This document shows positions 17,291 to 25,861 of a stretch of 64,000 bases of DNA, in pieces. The notes beneath the pieces were generated by a model. That model did not search any database. It saw nothing but the letters and a program-made list of their open reading frames with translations, and was not told the DNA's origin. The translations under genes and the position numbers were made by a program. Origin of the DNA: Flaviaestuariibacter flavus (lineage in GTDB: Bacteria > Bacteroidota > Bacteroidia > Chitinophagales > Chitinophagaceae); assembly GCF_004337505.1 (NCBI RefSeq), contig NZ_SJZI01000008.1, positions 137,914 to 201,913 on the forward strand, in the 5' to 3' direction. Position 1 is the stretch's first letter; the number at the start of each line of letters is the position of its first letter.

Positions 17291-17596
17291 TTAGGCTTTG
17301 ATTTCTACCTCAACACCCGACGGCAGGTCCAGCTTGGACAGCGCGTCAACCGTGCGCGAGGAGGAAGTGTAGATATCCAGCAGGCGCTTGTGGGTAGCCA
17401 GTTGGAACTGCTCGCGGCTCTTCTTGTTCACGTGGGGCGAGCGCAGTACGGTAAAGATCTTCTTGCGGGTAGGCAGGGGAATCGGTCCTGTTACTACAGC
17501 GCCGGTGCTGCGTACGGTCTTCACGATTTTCTCGGCCGACTTATCAACCAGATTATGGTCGTAAGACTGTAATTTGATTCTGATACGCTGGGACAT
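17291..17596 (-). CDS. rpsJ: 30S ribosomal protein S10
   Basis: 101 residues. The first gene of the S10 operon; the protein sits in the 30S head and in other bacteria is also NusE, a transcription antitermination factor. The signature region [20 protein letters not shown] is intact (about 38-57). A consensus promoter lies 32-62 nt upstream. tuf, which often sits between fusA and rpsJ, is absent. Confidence 0.98.
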   Translation of the reverse strand: MSQRIRIKLQSYDHNLVDKSAEKIVKTVRSTGAVVTGPIPLPTRKKIFTVLRSPHVNKKSREQFQLATHKRLLDIYTSSSRTVDALSKLDLPSGVEVEIKA

Positions 17597-17627
17597 ATTT
17601 CAAATAGCCATTTTTGGAATGGGAGTG

Positions 17628-17658
17628 CAAAGGTAGCGGCCCCGGCGCATCTTTCCAA
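17628..17658 (-). promoter_or_regulatory. S10-operon promoter, TTG-N20-TACCTTTG
   Basis: -33 TTG at 17658-17656, a 20-nt spacer, and -7 box TACCTTTG at 17635-17628. Both elements and the spacing match the Bacteroidota primary sigma factor consensus. It lies 32 nt upstream of rpsJ and should drive the operon down to secY. Confidence 0.8.
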
Positions 17659-17756
17659 GTGATACTGGCTTTTTTTCTTAAATAAATGCCTAAAAACCGG
17701 GCTTTTTCGGCGAAAGCCCTCCTTCCGGGGTCGGGAACGCAGCCCGGCAATAAAAA

Positions 17757-17780
17757 GGGCCGGTCAATAATGACCGGCCC
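17757..17780 (-). terminator. Terminator of the DUF4382 lipoprotein gene
   Basis: Perfect 10-bp stem GGGCCGGTCA (17757-17766) / TGACCGGCCC (17771-17780) with a 4-nt loop, followed on the minus strand by TTTTTATTG. Confidence 0.9.
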
Positions 17781-17808
17781 GTTGCGGATGCTACCCTACT
17801 AAGTAAGC

Positions 17809-18603
17809 TTATCGCAGGCGTACCGTATCCACTACGGTTACGTTGTTGGTAGTAACATTGATGGCGATGCGGGTGACGGGCGCATAGGCCGTATCGGTAG
17901 GCACGAACGCCAGGTTGTAGGTGCCGGCACTGAGCCCGCTGATTGACCAGCTGCCATTGTTGGTAAAGGTGCCGGCGGTGTCGGTGCCGCGAACGGCATA
18001 TACCGCCGTGCGAACAGCCGAAGGCAGCACATAGCCGCGGAGGCTGCCGCCGACAGCCTGGAGCGTCGTGCGGATCACCGGCTTCAGCATATAGCGGCCG
18101 TTACCGGTCTGGTGGATCGATCGCCCGGCGTCGAAATCCATCACGAGGCGGTAGGTAATGCCTTCGTTTACATCCTGGTGAATATTCAGCTTGAGTCCCG
18201 ACTGCTGCGCGGAGGGCGTTTCGAGGCTGTAGCGCTGCCCGTCGGCCACCACGTAGTTGTTGGGCCCGAGCACGAGGCGGATCTGCTCGATGCGGCCGCT
18301 GGCGAGGTCGGCGGCACCCAGCAGCGTATCGTGGCCGGCGGTGAGGGCCAGGAGATTATAGGCACCGGCGCGCACGTTGCCGAGGCTTTGCCAGCCGTTG
18401 GTGCTATCGGTAGAGTAATTCACCCGCACGTCCTGGACGTCGATAAAAACGGAGTCGAGGCTGGCGGGAGCATCGGTGAGATAAACTTCGAGGCGGCCGG
18501 CGCCGGTACCGGCACTTGCTGACTTCTCGGATTTACTGCAGGCGATGAGGGAGGTGGTGACAAGGGTAGCAACGGCCAGGCGGTTCAGAGTAGTTTTCAT
18601 CAT
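17809..18603 (-). CDS. DUF4382 lipoprotein with C-terminal carboxypeptidase-regulatory-like domain
   Basis: 264 residues. A lipoprotein signal with lipobox LIAC is followed by a Ser/Lys-rich linker and a DUF4382 domain (LEVYLTDAPASLDSVFIDVQ at its start; later LASGRIEQIRLVLGPNNYVV). The last about 75 residues look like a small beta-sandwich of the carboxypeptidase-regulatory type (GSLRGYVLPSAVRTAVYAVR; SISGLSAGTYNLAFVP). Start is one of two adjacent ATGs (18603/18600). A frame open further upstream runs through a repeat and was rejected. It separates fusA from the S10 operon. Function unknown, envelope-anchored. Confidence 0.88.
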   Translation of the reverse strand: MMKTTLNRLAVATLVTTSLIACSKSEKSASAGTGAGRLEVYLTDAPASLDSVFIDVQDVRVNYSTDSTNGWQSLGNVRAGAYNLLALTAGHDTLLGAADLASGRIEQIRLVLGPNNYVVADGQRYSLETPSAQQSGLKLNIHQDVNEGITYRLVMDFDAGRSIHQTGNGRYMLKPVIRTTLQAVGGSLRGYVLPSAVRTAVYAVRGTDTAGTFTNNGSWSISGLSAGTYNLAFVPTDTAYAPVTRIAINVTTNNVTVVDTVRLR

Positions 18604-18663
18604 CGGGTTTGTAGTTTGGGCCGCCAAAACCAATAATGGTGCCAAATCATAAGGGAATGTGAA

Positions 18664-18757
18664 GATCTCTGATGTCCGATGTCTGATTTGGCTGGCGCCG
18701 GCATATCGATCAATCTTCGAAATCGACAAACAAATCAGACATCGGAGATCGGACATC
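18664..18757. repeat. GAT-heptamer inverted array, copy 3 (fusA-DUF4382 gap)
   Basis: Left arm GATCTCT-GATGTCC-GATGTCT-GATTTGG-CTGG (18664-18695). Right arm CAAATC-AGACATC-GGAGATC-GGACATC (18731-18757), whose complement reads GATGTCC-GATCTCC-GATGTCT-GATTTG. The two arms keep the word order with single-base changes. Confidence 0.9.
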
Positions 18758-18772
18758 CCTACATGTAAAGAA

Positions 18773-18794
18773 CCCCCATCCTTGCGGACGGGGG
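18773..18794 (-). terminator. Terminator after fusA
   Basis: CCCCCATCC (18773-18781) / GGACGGGGG (18786-18794), loop TTGC. On the minus strand it is followed by TTCTTTAC. One non-Watson-Crick pair in the stem. Confidence 0.7.
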
Positions 18795-18822
18795 CTCACT
18801 CACTATAAGCAAAAACGATTGA

Positions 18823-20973
18823 TTAATCTTCGATCTTGATCTTGCCTTTGTTCTTGGCGATTACTTCCTCGGCGATGTTGGTCGGTGCCGGGGCGTAGTG
18901 CGAGAACTCCATGGTAGACGAGGCGCGGCCGGAAGACAGCGAGCGGAGCTGGGTTACATAACCGAACATTTCGCTCAGCGGAACTTTCGCCTTGATCACC
19001 TCGGCGCCGGCACGGTTGTCCATGCCTTCCATCATACCGCGGCGGCGGTTGAGGTCACCGGTAACGTCACCCATGTACTGGGCGGGCGTGATCACTTCTA
19101 CTTTCATGATGGGCTCGAGCAGTACGGGCTTACACTTCTTGCCGGCCTCGCGGAAACCTTGCTTGGCGCAAAGTTCGAAGGACATGGCGTCGGAGTCAAC
19201 CGCGTGGAAGGAACCGTCATAAACGCGCACCTTCATGTTGTCGAGCGGGTAGCCGGCGAGAACACCCGTACCCATAGCGCTTTCAAAGCCTTTCTGGATC
19301 GAGGGAACGAATTCGCGGGGGATCGAGCCACCGAACAGGTCGTTCACGAACTGGTACTTTTTGTCGGGGTTTTCTTTTGCAAACTCCTCGTCGATGGGAC
19401 CGAGTTCGAAGATGATGTCGGCGAACTTACCACGACCACCGGTCTGCTTCTTCAGCGTCTCGCGGTGCTCAACGTTCTTGGTGAAGGCTTCTTTGTAAGC
19501 AACCTGGGGAGCGCCCTGGTTTACTTCCACCTTGAATTCGCGGCGCATACGGTCAACGATGATCTCGAGGTGCAGCTCACCCATGCCACGCAGGATGGTC
19601 TGGCCCGTGTCTTCGTCGGTATTTACGCGGAGGGTCGGATCTTCTTCAATGAGCTTGGAGATCGCCAGGCCCATCTTGTCCACGTCGGCCTGTGTTTTCG
19701 GCTCGATGGCGATGGCGATTACCGGCTCGGGAATGAACATGTTCTCGAGGGTGATCGGGTGATCTTCGTGGCAGAGGGTATCACCGGTCTTGATTTCTTT
19801 GAAACCAACGGCGGCACCGATATCACCGGCTTCGATGAAGTCGATCGGGTTCTGCTTGTTGGCGAACATCTTCATGATACGGGAGATACGCTCCTTCTTT
19901 CCGCTGCGCACGTTGAGTACGTAGGAACCGGCATCCAGGTGGCCGGAATAAACCCGGAAGAACGCGAGACGACCTACGAAGGGATCGGTCATGATCTTGA
20001 AGGCGAGGGCCGCGAACGGCTCTTTCGCATCGGGCCTGCGGATGAGCTCTTCACCGGTGTTGGGATCGGTGCCTTTTACAGCCTCGATGTCAACGGGAGA
20101 AGGCAGGTAGCGGCAAACGGCGTCGAGCGCGGTCTGCACACCCTTGTTCTTGAACGAAGAACCGCACATCATCGGAACGATCGACAGGTCGATCGTAGCC
20201 TTGCGGATGGCTTCGTGCATTTCGTCTTCGGTGATCGAGTTCGGATCGTCGAAGAACTTTTCCATCAGCTTGTCGTCGTATTCGGCAACGGCCTCAACGA
20301 GGGCAGCACGCCATTCGTTGGCTTCGTCGACCATGTCAGCCGGCACATCGATCTCGTCGAAGGTCATGCCTTCGGTTTCCATGTGCCAGATAATGCCTTT
20401 CATTTTGATCAGGTCCACCACGCCTTTGAAATCATCTTCGGCGCCGATGGGGAGCTGCAGGGGAATCGCCTTGGAGCCCAGCATCTCACGCACCTGCTTC
20501 ACTACCATGAGGAAGTCGGCGCCCGAGCGGTCCATCTTGTTGACGAAGCCGATGCGGGGTACGTTGTAGCGGTTGGCCTGGCGCCATACGGTTTCCGACT
20601 GGGGCTCAACGCCGTCCACTGCGGAGAACAGGGCGATCAGACCGTCGAGCACGCGCATGGAGCGCTCCACTTCTACGGTGAAGTCCACGTGGCCCGGGGT
20701 ATCGATGATGTTGAAATAGTATTTCTTCGTGTTGGCATCCGCCTTACCTTTTACGGTAGGGAAGTTCCACTGGCAGCTTACGGCGGCCGAAGTAATGGTG
20801 ATACCGCGCTCTTTTTCCTGCTCCATCCAGTCGGTGGTAGCGGCACCGTCGTGCACCTCACCGATCTTGTGGATCATACCGGTGTAGCGCAGGATACGCT
20901 CGGTCGTAGTGGTCTTGCCGGCGTCGATGTGCGCGGCAATACCGAAGTTGCGTTGAAATTTTAAGTCTGCCAT
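18823..20973 (-). CDS. fusA: Translation elongation factor G
   Basis: 716 residues. GTPase that drives tRNA-mRNA translocation. G1 AHIDAGKT (14-21), G2 RGITI, G3 DTPGH and G4 NKMD motifs are all present, followed by domains II-V typical of EF-G, ending near [18 protein letters not shown]. The start [11 protein letters not shown] was chosen over an in-frame ATG 42 nt upstream that would add Lys/Asn-rich residues not seen in EF-G. A -7 box lies about 110 nt upstream, so transcription is independent of rpsG. Confidence 0.98.
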   Translation of the reverse strand: MADLKFQRNFGIAAHIDAGKTTTTERILRYTGMIHKIGEVHDGAATTDWMEQEKERGITITSAAVSCQWNFPTVKGKADANTKKYYFNIIDTPGHVDFTVEVERSMRVLDGLIALFSAVDGVEPQSETVWRQANRYNVPRIGFVNKMDRSGADFLMVVKQVREMLGSKAIPLQLPIGAEDDFKGVVDLIKMKGIIWHMETEGMTFDEIDVPADMVDEANEWRAALVEAVAEYDDKLMEKFFDDPNSITEDEMHEAIRKATIDLSIVPMMCGSSFKNKGVQTALDAVCRYLPSPVDIEAVKGTDPNTGEELIRRPDAKEPFAALAFKIMTDPFVGRLAFFRVYSGHLDAGSYVLNVRSGKKERISRIMKMFANKQNPIDFIEAGDIGAAVGFKEIKTGDTLCHEDHPITLENMFIPEPVIAIAIEPKTQADVDKMGLAISKLIEEDPTLRVNTDEDTGQTILRGMGELHLEIIVDRMRREFKVEVNQGAPQVAYKEAFTKNVEHRETLKKQTGGRGKFADIIFELGPIDEEFAKENPDKKYQFVNDLFGGSIPREFVPSIQKGFESAMGTGVLAGYPLDNMKVRVYDGSFHAVDSDAMSFELCAKQGFREAGKKCKPVLLEPIMKVEVITPAQYMGDVTGDLNRRRGMMEGMDNRAGAEVIKAKVPLSEMFGYVTQLRSLSSGRASSTMEFSHYAPAPTNIAEEVIAKNKGKIKIED

Positions 20974-21084
20974 GAGTATTTGATTAAACGAATTTTGTTT
21001 CTTTTTTCTACGCAAACCCTTGCGGGGCGGGCGTCCCGGCCGATCTCATCCGTTGGCTTGCCGGAAGGGTTCGGTTCGGGCACG

Positions 21085-21092
21085 CAAAGGTA
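21085..21092 (-). promoter_or_regulatory. fusA promoter, -7 box TACCTTTG
   Basis: Exact TAnnTTTG match about 110 nt upstream of the fusA ATG, in the divergent region shared with the histone-like gene. No TTG at 19-20 nt. Confidence 0.5.
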
Positions 21093-21207
21093 ATGAAATT
21101 GGGGCAATACCGCGCGTGTGGATAAACAATGTTTGTTAAGAATAAAGGGGGCAAAAACGACGCTTTTCCTGCTTAAAATCGGTTAGGCATTTCAGTGTGC
21201 ATAATTT

Positions 21208-21237
21208 TTGCAAATCATTTACACTGTTGTAATTTTC
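21208..21237 (+). promoter_or_regulatory. Possible promoter of the histone-like gene, TTG-N19-TAATTTTC
   Basis: TTG at 21208-21210 and TAATTTTC at 21230-21237, spaced by 19 nt. The last base of the -7 box differs from consensus. It lies 42 nt before the ATG. Confidence 0.4.
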
Positions 21238-21279
21238 GTTCAGAAAATTGATTCACCCCACATCAAAAACCCATTAAAC

Positions 21280-22086
21280 ATGGCAAAAGCAAGCAAGAAA
21301 GCTGCTCCTAAAAAAGCCGCCAAGAAGGCCGCCCCGGCCCGCAAAGCGGCACCCAAAAAGGCCGCTGCGAAGAAGGCCGCTCCCGCTAAGAAAGCGGCTC
21401 CGAAAAAAGCCGCCGCAAAAAAGGCAGCCCCGAAGAAAGCCGCAGCCAAGAAGGCGGCGCCCAAAAAGGCCGCTAAAAAAGCAGCGCCCAAAAAAGCAGC
21501 TATCAAGAAGGCTGTAGCCAAAAAAGCAGCACCGAAAAAAGCGGCACCGGCAAAGAAAGCCGCCGCGAAAAAAGCAGCCCCCGTAAAAAAAGCCGCCGCT
21601 AAAAAGGCCGCCCCGGCCAAAAAAGCCGCTAAAAAGGCCGCTCCCGCTAAAAAGGCTGCGCCTGCTAAAAAAGCTGCGCCTGCTAAGAAAGCGGCCGCTA
21701 AAAAAGCATCCCCCGCAAAAAAGGCCGCCGCTAAAAAAGGCGGACCGGCTGCGGCTGCCAAAGGCGCTCCCCAGAAGGCTGCAGCTTCCCGCCGCAGCTC
21801 CGGAGGTGGCGGCGGTACCCGCAACAACGCCGGCTCCCGCACCAACCAGCGCACCCAAAGCGGTTCTAGCGGCCGCAGCGGCGGCACCGGTCATTTCAAC
21901 GACGCCGGGCAAACACGCAGCGTGAACACCGACGGCCTCTCGGATACCCGCACCAACACCTCCAGCCCGATGGCCGACGAAGTGGTTACGGGCAGCAATG
22001 CCGACATCCTGGGTGGTGATGCCACGGGCGGCACTTCCGGCGACATCGGCGGCGGCGGTATGGACGACACTTCGGACAACATGTAA
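21280..22086 (+). CDS. Lysine/alanine-rich histone H1-like DNA-binding protein
   Basis: 268 residues. Residues 1 to about 165 are almost only Ala, Lys and Pro in irregular KKAAPKKAAAKKAA units, as in eukaryotic H1 tails, chlamydial Hc1/Hc2 and AlgP-type proteins. A middle stretch is Arg/Ser/Gly-rich (SRRSSGGGGG), and the last about 80 residues are uncharged-to-acidic, Gly/Ser/Thr/Asp-rich and disordered. Expected to bind and compact DNA non-specifically. It is oriented against the flanking str genes and splits rpsG from fusA. The start was set at MAKASKK because upstream in-frame codons overlap the probable promoter. Confidence 0.85.
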   Translation: MAKASKKAAPKKAAKKAAPARKAAPKKAAAKKAAPAKKAAPKKAAAKKAAPKKAAAKKAAPKKAAKKAAPKKAAIKKAVAKKAAPKKAAPAKKAAAKKAAPVKKAAAKKAAPAKKAAKKAAPAKKAAPAKKAAPAKKAAAKKASPAKKAAAKKGGPAAAAKGAPQKAAASRRSSGGGGGTRNNAGSRTNQRTQSGSSGRSGGTGHFNDAGQTRSVNTDGLSDTRTNTSSPMADEVVTGSNADILGGDATGGTSGDIGGGGMDDTSDNM

Positions 22087-22107
22087 TCCATGCGATAAAC
22101 GCGATAC

Positions 22108-22136
22108 AAAAAGCCCCGCCGATGGCGGGGCTTTTT
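22108..22136 (+). terminator. Terminator of the histone-like gene
   Basis: AAAAAGCCCCGCC / GGCGGGGCTTTTT with a GAT loop, 22 nt after the stop. Symmetric A/T tails make it potentially bidirectional. Confidence 0.92.
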
Positions 22137-22146
22137 AATGGCTAAT

Positions 22147-22235
22147 GTTCAATATTCAATGCTCAATATTCAACTTTCAAGTTGGCTGCCTCTAAACCTT
22201 AAGCCTTGTACGTTGAACATTGAATATTGAGCATT
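22147..22235. repeat. Inverted word array, TCAATAT/TCAATGC type
   Basis: Left arm heptamers TCAATAT-TCAATGC-TCAATAT-TCAACTT-TCAAG (22149-22181). The right arm CGTTGAACATTGAATATTGA and following GCATT (22211-22235) is complementary to AATGCTCAATATTCAA. It lies between two terminators, in the convergent gap of the histone-like gene and rpsG. Confidence 0.85.
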
Positions 22236-22248
22236 TCTCTTCAGCAAT

Positions 22249-22277
22249 AAAAAAGCCCCGCAGAAGCGGGGCCTTTT
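22249..22277 (-). terminator. Terminator after rpsG
   Basis: GCCCCGC (22255-22261) / GCGGGGC (22266-22272) with A-run and T-run tails on either side, 27 nt past the rpsG stop. Confidence 0.9.
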
Positions 22278-22303
22278 GTTCGTAGTATTTCGAATGCCTT
22301 ACG

Positions 22304-22771
22304 TTATACTTTGAAGTGGGCGAAGGCCTTGTTGGCTTCGGCCATACGGTGGGTATCTTCTTTCTTTTTGAAAGCGGCACCTTCACCTTTTGAAGCGGCA
22401 ACGATCTCGTTGGCAAGCTTGTCGGCCATGGAACGGCCGTTGCGCTCGCGGCTGTAGCGGATCAGCCACTTCATGGAAAGGGAGATCTTACGGTCGGGAC
22501 GCACTTCAGAGGGGATCTGGAAAGTGGCGCCACCGATACGGCGGCTGCGTACTTCAACAGCGGGGGTAACATTCTGAAGGGCTTTCTTCCAGATCTCGTA
22601 ACCTTCTTCACCGGTGGTCTTGGAGACTTTCTCCATGGCATCGTAGAAGATTTCGAAGGCTACGCTTTTCTTACCTTCCCACATGAGGTTGTTGACAAAG
22701 CGGGTGACCAGTTTGTCGTTATAACGCGGGTCCGGAGCTAACGGGAGTTTTTTGGCTTGTGCTTTACGCAT
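22304..22771 (-). CDS. rpsG: 30S ribosomal protein S7
   Basis: 155 residues. S7 nucleates assembly of the 30S head and touches E-site tRNA. The N-terminal [20 protein letters not shown] and the signature region [19 protein letters not shown] are typical. It follows rpsL by 70 nt; a terminator then ends the pair, so fusA is not part of this transcript. Confidence 0.98.
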   Translation of the reverse strand: MRKAQAKKLPLAPDPRYNDKLVTRFVNNLMWEGKKSVAFEIFYDAMEKVSKTTGEEGYEIWKKALQNVTPAVEVRSRRIGGATFQIPSEVRPDRKISLSMKWLIRYSRERNGRSMADKLANEIVAASKGEGAAFKKKEDTHRMAEANKAFAHFKV

Positions 22772-22841
22772 GATGTTCTTTTATTCGATCATCAGGTTCT
22801 CAGGCGTGGTGCTGAGCTTCTTGATCGGTTAAATACTTTAT

Positions 22842-23249
22842 TTACTTCTTCTTACCACCGGCTGCGGGCTTCGCACCGGCCTTTTCCTTCTTCGTACCGT
22901 ACTTCGAGCGGCTCTTCTTGCGGTCTTTAACACCGGCAGTATCGAGGGAGCCACGAACGATGTGGTAACGAACACCCGGAAGGTCCTTAACACGACCGCC
23001 GCGGATCAGCACGATGGAGTGCTCCTGGAGGTTGTGGCCTTCACCGGGGATGTAGGCGATAACTTCCACCTTGTTGGTCAGGCGCACTTTGGCAACCTTA
23101 CGCAGGGCCGAGTTCGGCTTCTTGGGGGTGGTGGTATATACACGGGTGCAAACGCCGCGACGCTGCGGGCAGCTGTCCAGAGCGCGGGATTTGCTCTTGG
23201 CGCGGATGATTTCTCTTCCTTTACGAACGAGTTGTTGAATAGTAGGCAT
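22842..23249 (-). CDS. rpsL: 30S ribosomal protein S12
   Basis: 135 residues starting [14 protein letters not shown]12 monitors codon-anticodon pairing in the A site. [12 protein letters not shown] keeps the Lys equivalent to Lys42 of Escherichia coli and [11 protein letters not shown] the one equivalent to Lys87, so the usual streptomycin-resistance changes are absent. The Lys/Ala-rich tail ([16 protein letters not shown]) is a mild extension. An in-frame ATG at 23309 lies upstream of the promoter box and was rejected. Confidence 0.98.
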   Translation of the reverse strand: MPTIQQLVRKGREIIRAKSKSRALDSCPQRRGVCTRVYTTTPKKPNSALRKVAKVRLTNKVEVIAYIPGEGHNLQEHSIVLIRGGRVKDLPGVRYHIVRGSLDTAGVKDRKKSRSKYGTKKEKAGAKPAAGGKKK

Positions 23250-23284
23250 TACGAACTTCTGTTTATACCCCAATTTTGGGACGG

Positions 23285-23292
23285 CAAAGGTA
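23285..23292 (-). promoter_or_regulatory. rpsL promoter, -7 box TACCTTTG
   Basis: Exact TAnnTTTG match, 35 nt upstream of the rpsL ATG. A -33 TTG at the standard spacing is not seen; a heptamer array occupies that position. Confidence 0.6.
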
Positions 23293-23307
23293 GGGAAAAA
23301 ATCTTTC

Positions 23308-23335
23308 AATCTCGGATCTCTGATCTCAGATTTTT
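23308..23335. repeat. GAT-heptamer array, copy 4 (single arm, upstream of rpsL)
   Basis: AATCTCG-GATCTCT-GATCTCA-GATTTTT. No facing arm within 150 nt. It abuts the rpsL promoter on its upstream side. Confidence 0.7.
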
Positions 23336-23423
23336 TGGGGGTTGCACACTAAAACACCGGAAAACGCCGATTTTTTTTGGTTTTCTTGGCTGAACCGCCC
23401 CTTCTCCCCACCCACTTTTAATG

Positions 23424-23451
23424 CAGAAGACCGCCGGGCGGCGGTCTTCTG
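23424..23451. terminator. Perfect hairpin after ilvE
   Basis: CAGAAGACCGCC (23424-23435) / GGCGGTCTTCTG (23440-23451), loop GGGC, 27 nt after the ilvE stop. There is no strong T-run, so termination efficiency is unclear. Confidence 0.6.
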
Positions 23452-23478
23452 ATATCGTTTTCCGCGGTTTCTGCGTAC

Positions 23479-24534
23479 TTACTTAACCTGGGTCATCCAG
23501 CCGTACTTGTCCTCGCGGCGGCCTTCACGGATGTCGGTGAGCCACTTCTTGATGGTCGGGGCGGTCTTCCACTCGTCGGTGTTGAAGGTCATTACGAAAT
23601 CCTTGTAGCGCAGCTCCTTGATATAGGAAATGGTAGCGGCGGTACCGGTGCCGAACACCTCGTGGAGCTGGCCGGCCTTGTAGGCATCAATGAGTTCGTC
23701 CACCGAGATCATGCGCTCTTCGACCTCGAAACCGGCTTCCTTCAGCAGGGTGAGGGCGCTGTCGCGCGTTACGCCGGCCAGGATGGTGCCCGCGCCGAGA
23801 TCCGGTGTCACGGCTTTGTTACCGATGATGAAGATCACGTTCATGGTGCCGATCTCCTGCACGTACTTGTGCTCGAAGGCATCGGTCCACAGTACCTGGT
23901 CGTAGCCTTTCTTCTTGGCCTGGGCGGTGGCGTACATCGAAGCGCCGTAGTTGCCGGCGGCCTTGGCGTAGCCGATACCACCGGGCACGGCGCGTACGTA
24001 CTGCTCCTCAACATAGATACGCATCGGGGCATTGTAGTACGGACCCGTGGGGCTCAGGAGGATCATGAATTTATAGCTCTCCGAAGGGCGCACGCCGATC
24101 AGTTCATCCGAGGAGAACATGAACGGGCGGATATAAAGGGAGTGGTCTTCCTTGTTGGGGATCCAGTTGCTGTCGAGGGCAACGAGCTGCTTCATGCCTT
24201 CCATGAAGATCTCTTCGGGAACTTCGGGCATCTGCATGCGCTCGGCCGAAACGTTGAAGCGGCGGAAGTTGTCCTGCGGGCGGAAGATGAAGGCATGGCC
24301 TTCGGCGTCCTTATAGGCTTTAACACCTTCAAAAATAGCCTGGCCATAGTGGAGGGCGGCGATCGAGGGGCTCAGCAGCAGGGGCTGGTAGGGCTTGATC
24401 TCAATGTTCTTCCACTCCCCGTTCTCGTAGTCGGCCTCCAGCATGTGGTCGCTGAAATACTTTCCGAAGGGAATGTTCTCTAAGTTGAGGTCGTTGAGCT
24501 TGGTGTGCTCGGCCTTGTGAATGGTAATGTCCAT
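23479..24534 (-). CDS. ilvE: Branched-chain amino acid aminotransferase
   Basis: 351 residues, PLP-dependent, interconverts Leu/Ile/Val and their 2-oxo acids with glutamate. It resembles the longer eukaryote-like BCAT subfamily: SPSIAALHYGQAIFEGVKAY (about 55-74), ELIGVRPSESYKF, and the PLP lysine Lys191 in GGIGYAKAAGNYGAS. The C-terminal FGTGTAATISYIKEL closes the cofactor site. The ATG before DITIHKAE was chosen; an ATG 18 nt upstream is possible. Stand-alone gene, with a hairpin downstream. Confidence 0.95.
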   Translation of the reverse strand: MDITIHKAEHTKLNDLNLENIPFGKYFSDHMLEADYENGEWKNIEIKPYQPLLLSPSIAALHYGQAIFEGVKAYKDAEGHAFIFRPQDNFRRFNVSAERMQMPEVPEEIFMEGMKQLVALDSNWIPNKEDHSLYIRPFMFSSDELIGVRPSESYKFMILLSPTGPYYNAPMRIYVEEQYVRAVPGGIGYAKAAGNYGASMYATAQAKKKGYDQVLWTDAFEHKYVQEIGTMNVIFIIGNKAVTPDLGAGTILAGVTRDSALTLLKEAGFEVEERMISVDELIDAYKAGQLHEVFGTGTAATISYIKELRYKDFVMTFNTDEWKTAPTIKKWLTDIREGRREDKYGWMTQVK

Positions 24535-24705
24535 AGTCGTTGAAGCAAGCATATCGTTAATCGTTTTTTCTACCTTCTTAAGTGCTTTTCACGGTGCTGA
24601 AAGGCCGGCGTCCGGGCCATTTTTCCGGCACCGGGGGAAGGCTTAATTTAGCGCAGCAAAGAAACGAAAAAACCCCCACCAACCCTCCTTTTTCAAAATA
24701 TTCTA

Positions 24706-25239
24706 ATGGACCTCAACCATATACAATTACGGGATACGCAGCTCGTCGGGCTCTACGGCAAAACGCTGGTGGAATTGCCTTCGGCGAACGCCGCCCCGCC
24801 GCCCGAAGAAGCGCCACCGGCAAGGACTGCAGCCCCCGAACCGGCCTCGCCGCCCCCCTTCCTCGGGCAGCACGGCAAGGGCATCCTGATGGTCAACGAA
24901 GACCCGGAAAATGTTTTCATCGCCGACGCCGACCTCGAAGTTTTAACGAAAATCATGGACCGCGCCGGCACCGGTCTCGCGGAAATCGCGATCGTTAACT
25001 GGGCACGGCTCGGCCATACCGACGGCCCCGCGCTGGTCAGCGGGCTCAACAGCAGCCGCGTACTGCTTTTCGGGGTTACGCCGGAGCGCTTCGGCCTTCC
25101 GGCCGTATTTCCGCACTTCCAGGTACAGAAACTGGCCGGTCGCAGCTACCTCTGCGCGCCGCCCGTGGCCGAGCTGGCCACCGCCGATGCCTCCGTTAAA
25201 AAGAATTTCTGGAATGCCTTCCAGGCCTGGCTTGCCTAA
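24706..25239 (+). CDS. Uncharacterised protein, weakly resembles DNA polymerase III psi (HolD)
   Basis: 177 residues, cytoplasmic. Residues 1-28 are conserved-looking (HIQLRDTQLVGLYGKTLVEL), 29-57 are a Pro/Ala/Glu linker, and 58-177 look like a compact alpha/beta domain (GKGILMVNEDPENVF at its start, ending KKNFWNAFQAWLA). The pattern of a short N-terminal peptide, hydrophobic strand followed by D, helix-strand-L.P and a final (R/K)xxxW helix is reminiscent of HolD, but the similarity is by eye only. It starts the operon with rdgB, 6 nt apart. The first ATG after the probable promoter TAATTTAG (24647) was used. Confidence 0.75.
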   Translation: MDLNHIQLRDTQLVGLYGKTLVELPSANAAPPPEEAPPARTAAPEPASPPPFLGQHGKGILMVNEDPENVFIADADLEVLTKIMDRAGTGLAEIAIVNWARLGHTDGPALVSGLNSSRVLLFGVTPERFGLPAVFPHFQVQKLAGRSYLCAPPVAELATADASVKKNFWNAFQAWLA

Positions 25240-25245
25240 ATACTT

Positions 25246-25833
25246 ATGGAACTCATTTTCGCTACCAACAACGCCCATAAGGTCGACGAGCTGCGGGCCG
25301 TGCTCCCCGCCGGCTTCAGCATCCGCCCGCTCCGCGAGGCCGGCATCGACCAGGATATCCCCGAGCCGCACGACACCCTCGAGGCCAATGCCCGCGAAAA
25401 GGCCGAGGTCATCCACCGCCTTACCGGCGGCGACTGCTTCAGCGAGGATACCGGCCTGGAAGTGGCCGCCCTCGGCGGCGCCCCCGGGGTGAAAAGCGCC
25501 CGCTATGCCGGCGACGACCGCTCGCCGGCCGCCAATTCCGAAAAGCTGCTCCGCGAGCTGCAGGGACGCGCCGACCGCTCCGCCCGCTTCCGAACCATTA
25601 TTTGCTTATGTTTGGAGGGCACCTACCACGAGTTTGAAGGGATCTGCACCGGCACCATCGCCGAAAGCCCATCGGGCACCGGCGGCTTCGGCTACGACCC
25701 GGTATTCATCCCCGACGGCGGCGACGGCCGCACGTTTGCCGAAATGTCCCTGGCCGAAAAAGGCCGCTTCAGCCACCGGCGTAAGGCACTCGACAAACTG
25801 GTAGCATTTTTGACCAACCCGCCAAAAAAATAG
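25246..25833 (+). CDS. rdgB: Non-canonical purine NTP pyrophosphatase (ITPase/RdgB)
   Basis: 195 residues. Hydrolyses dITP, XTP and similar deaminated nucleotides to keep them out of DNA and RNA. Family motifs: N-terminal IFATNNAHKVDEL (4-16), FSEDTGLEVAALGGAPGV with the catalytic Asp (about 65-82), GTGGFGYDPVF and SHRRKAL near the end. Located 6 nt after a psi-like gene and 28 nt before a sigma factor gene, all on the same strand. Confidence 0.97.
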   Translation: MELIFATNNAHKVDELRAVLPAGFSIRPLREAGIDQDIPEPHDTLEANAREKAEVIHRLTGGDCFSEDTGLEVAALGGAPGVKSARYAGDDRSPAANSEKLLRELQGRADRSARFRTIICLCLEGTYHEFEGICTGTIAESPSGTGGFGYDPVFIPDGGDGRTFAEMSLAEKGRFSHRRKALDKLVAFLTNPPKK

Positions 25834-25861
25834 ACGCGCCCCAGGCGCGGCACGCAACCAA

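Noticed and set aside
18898..20964. 688-codon plus-strand frame opposite fusA
   Set aside because: Shadow of EF-G in a GC-rich genome; His/Val/Gly-rich composition typical of antisense frames.
21240..21887. 215-codon minus-strand frame opposite the histone-like gene
   Set aside because: Phe/Ala/Leu-rich mirror of the KKAAP repeats; no start signal and no plausible fold.
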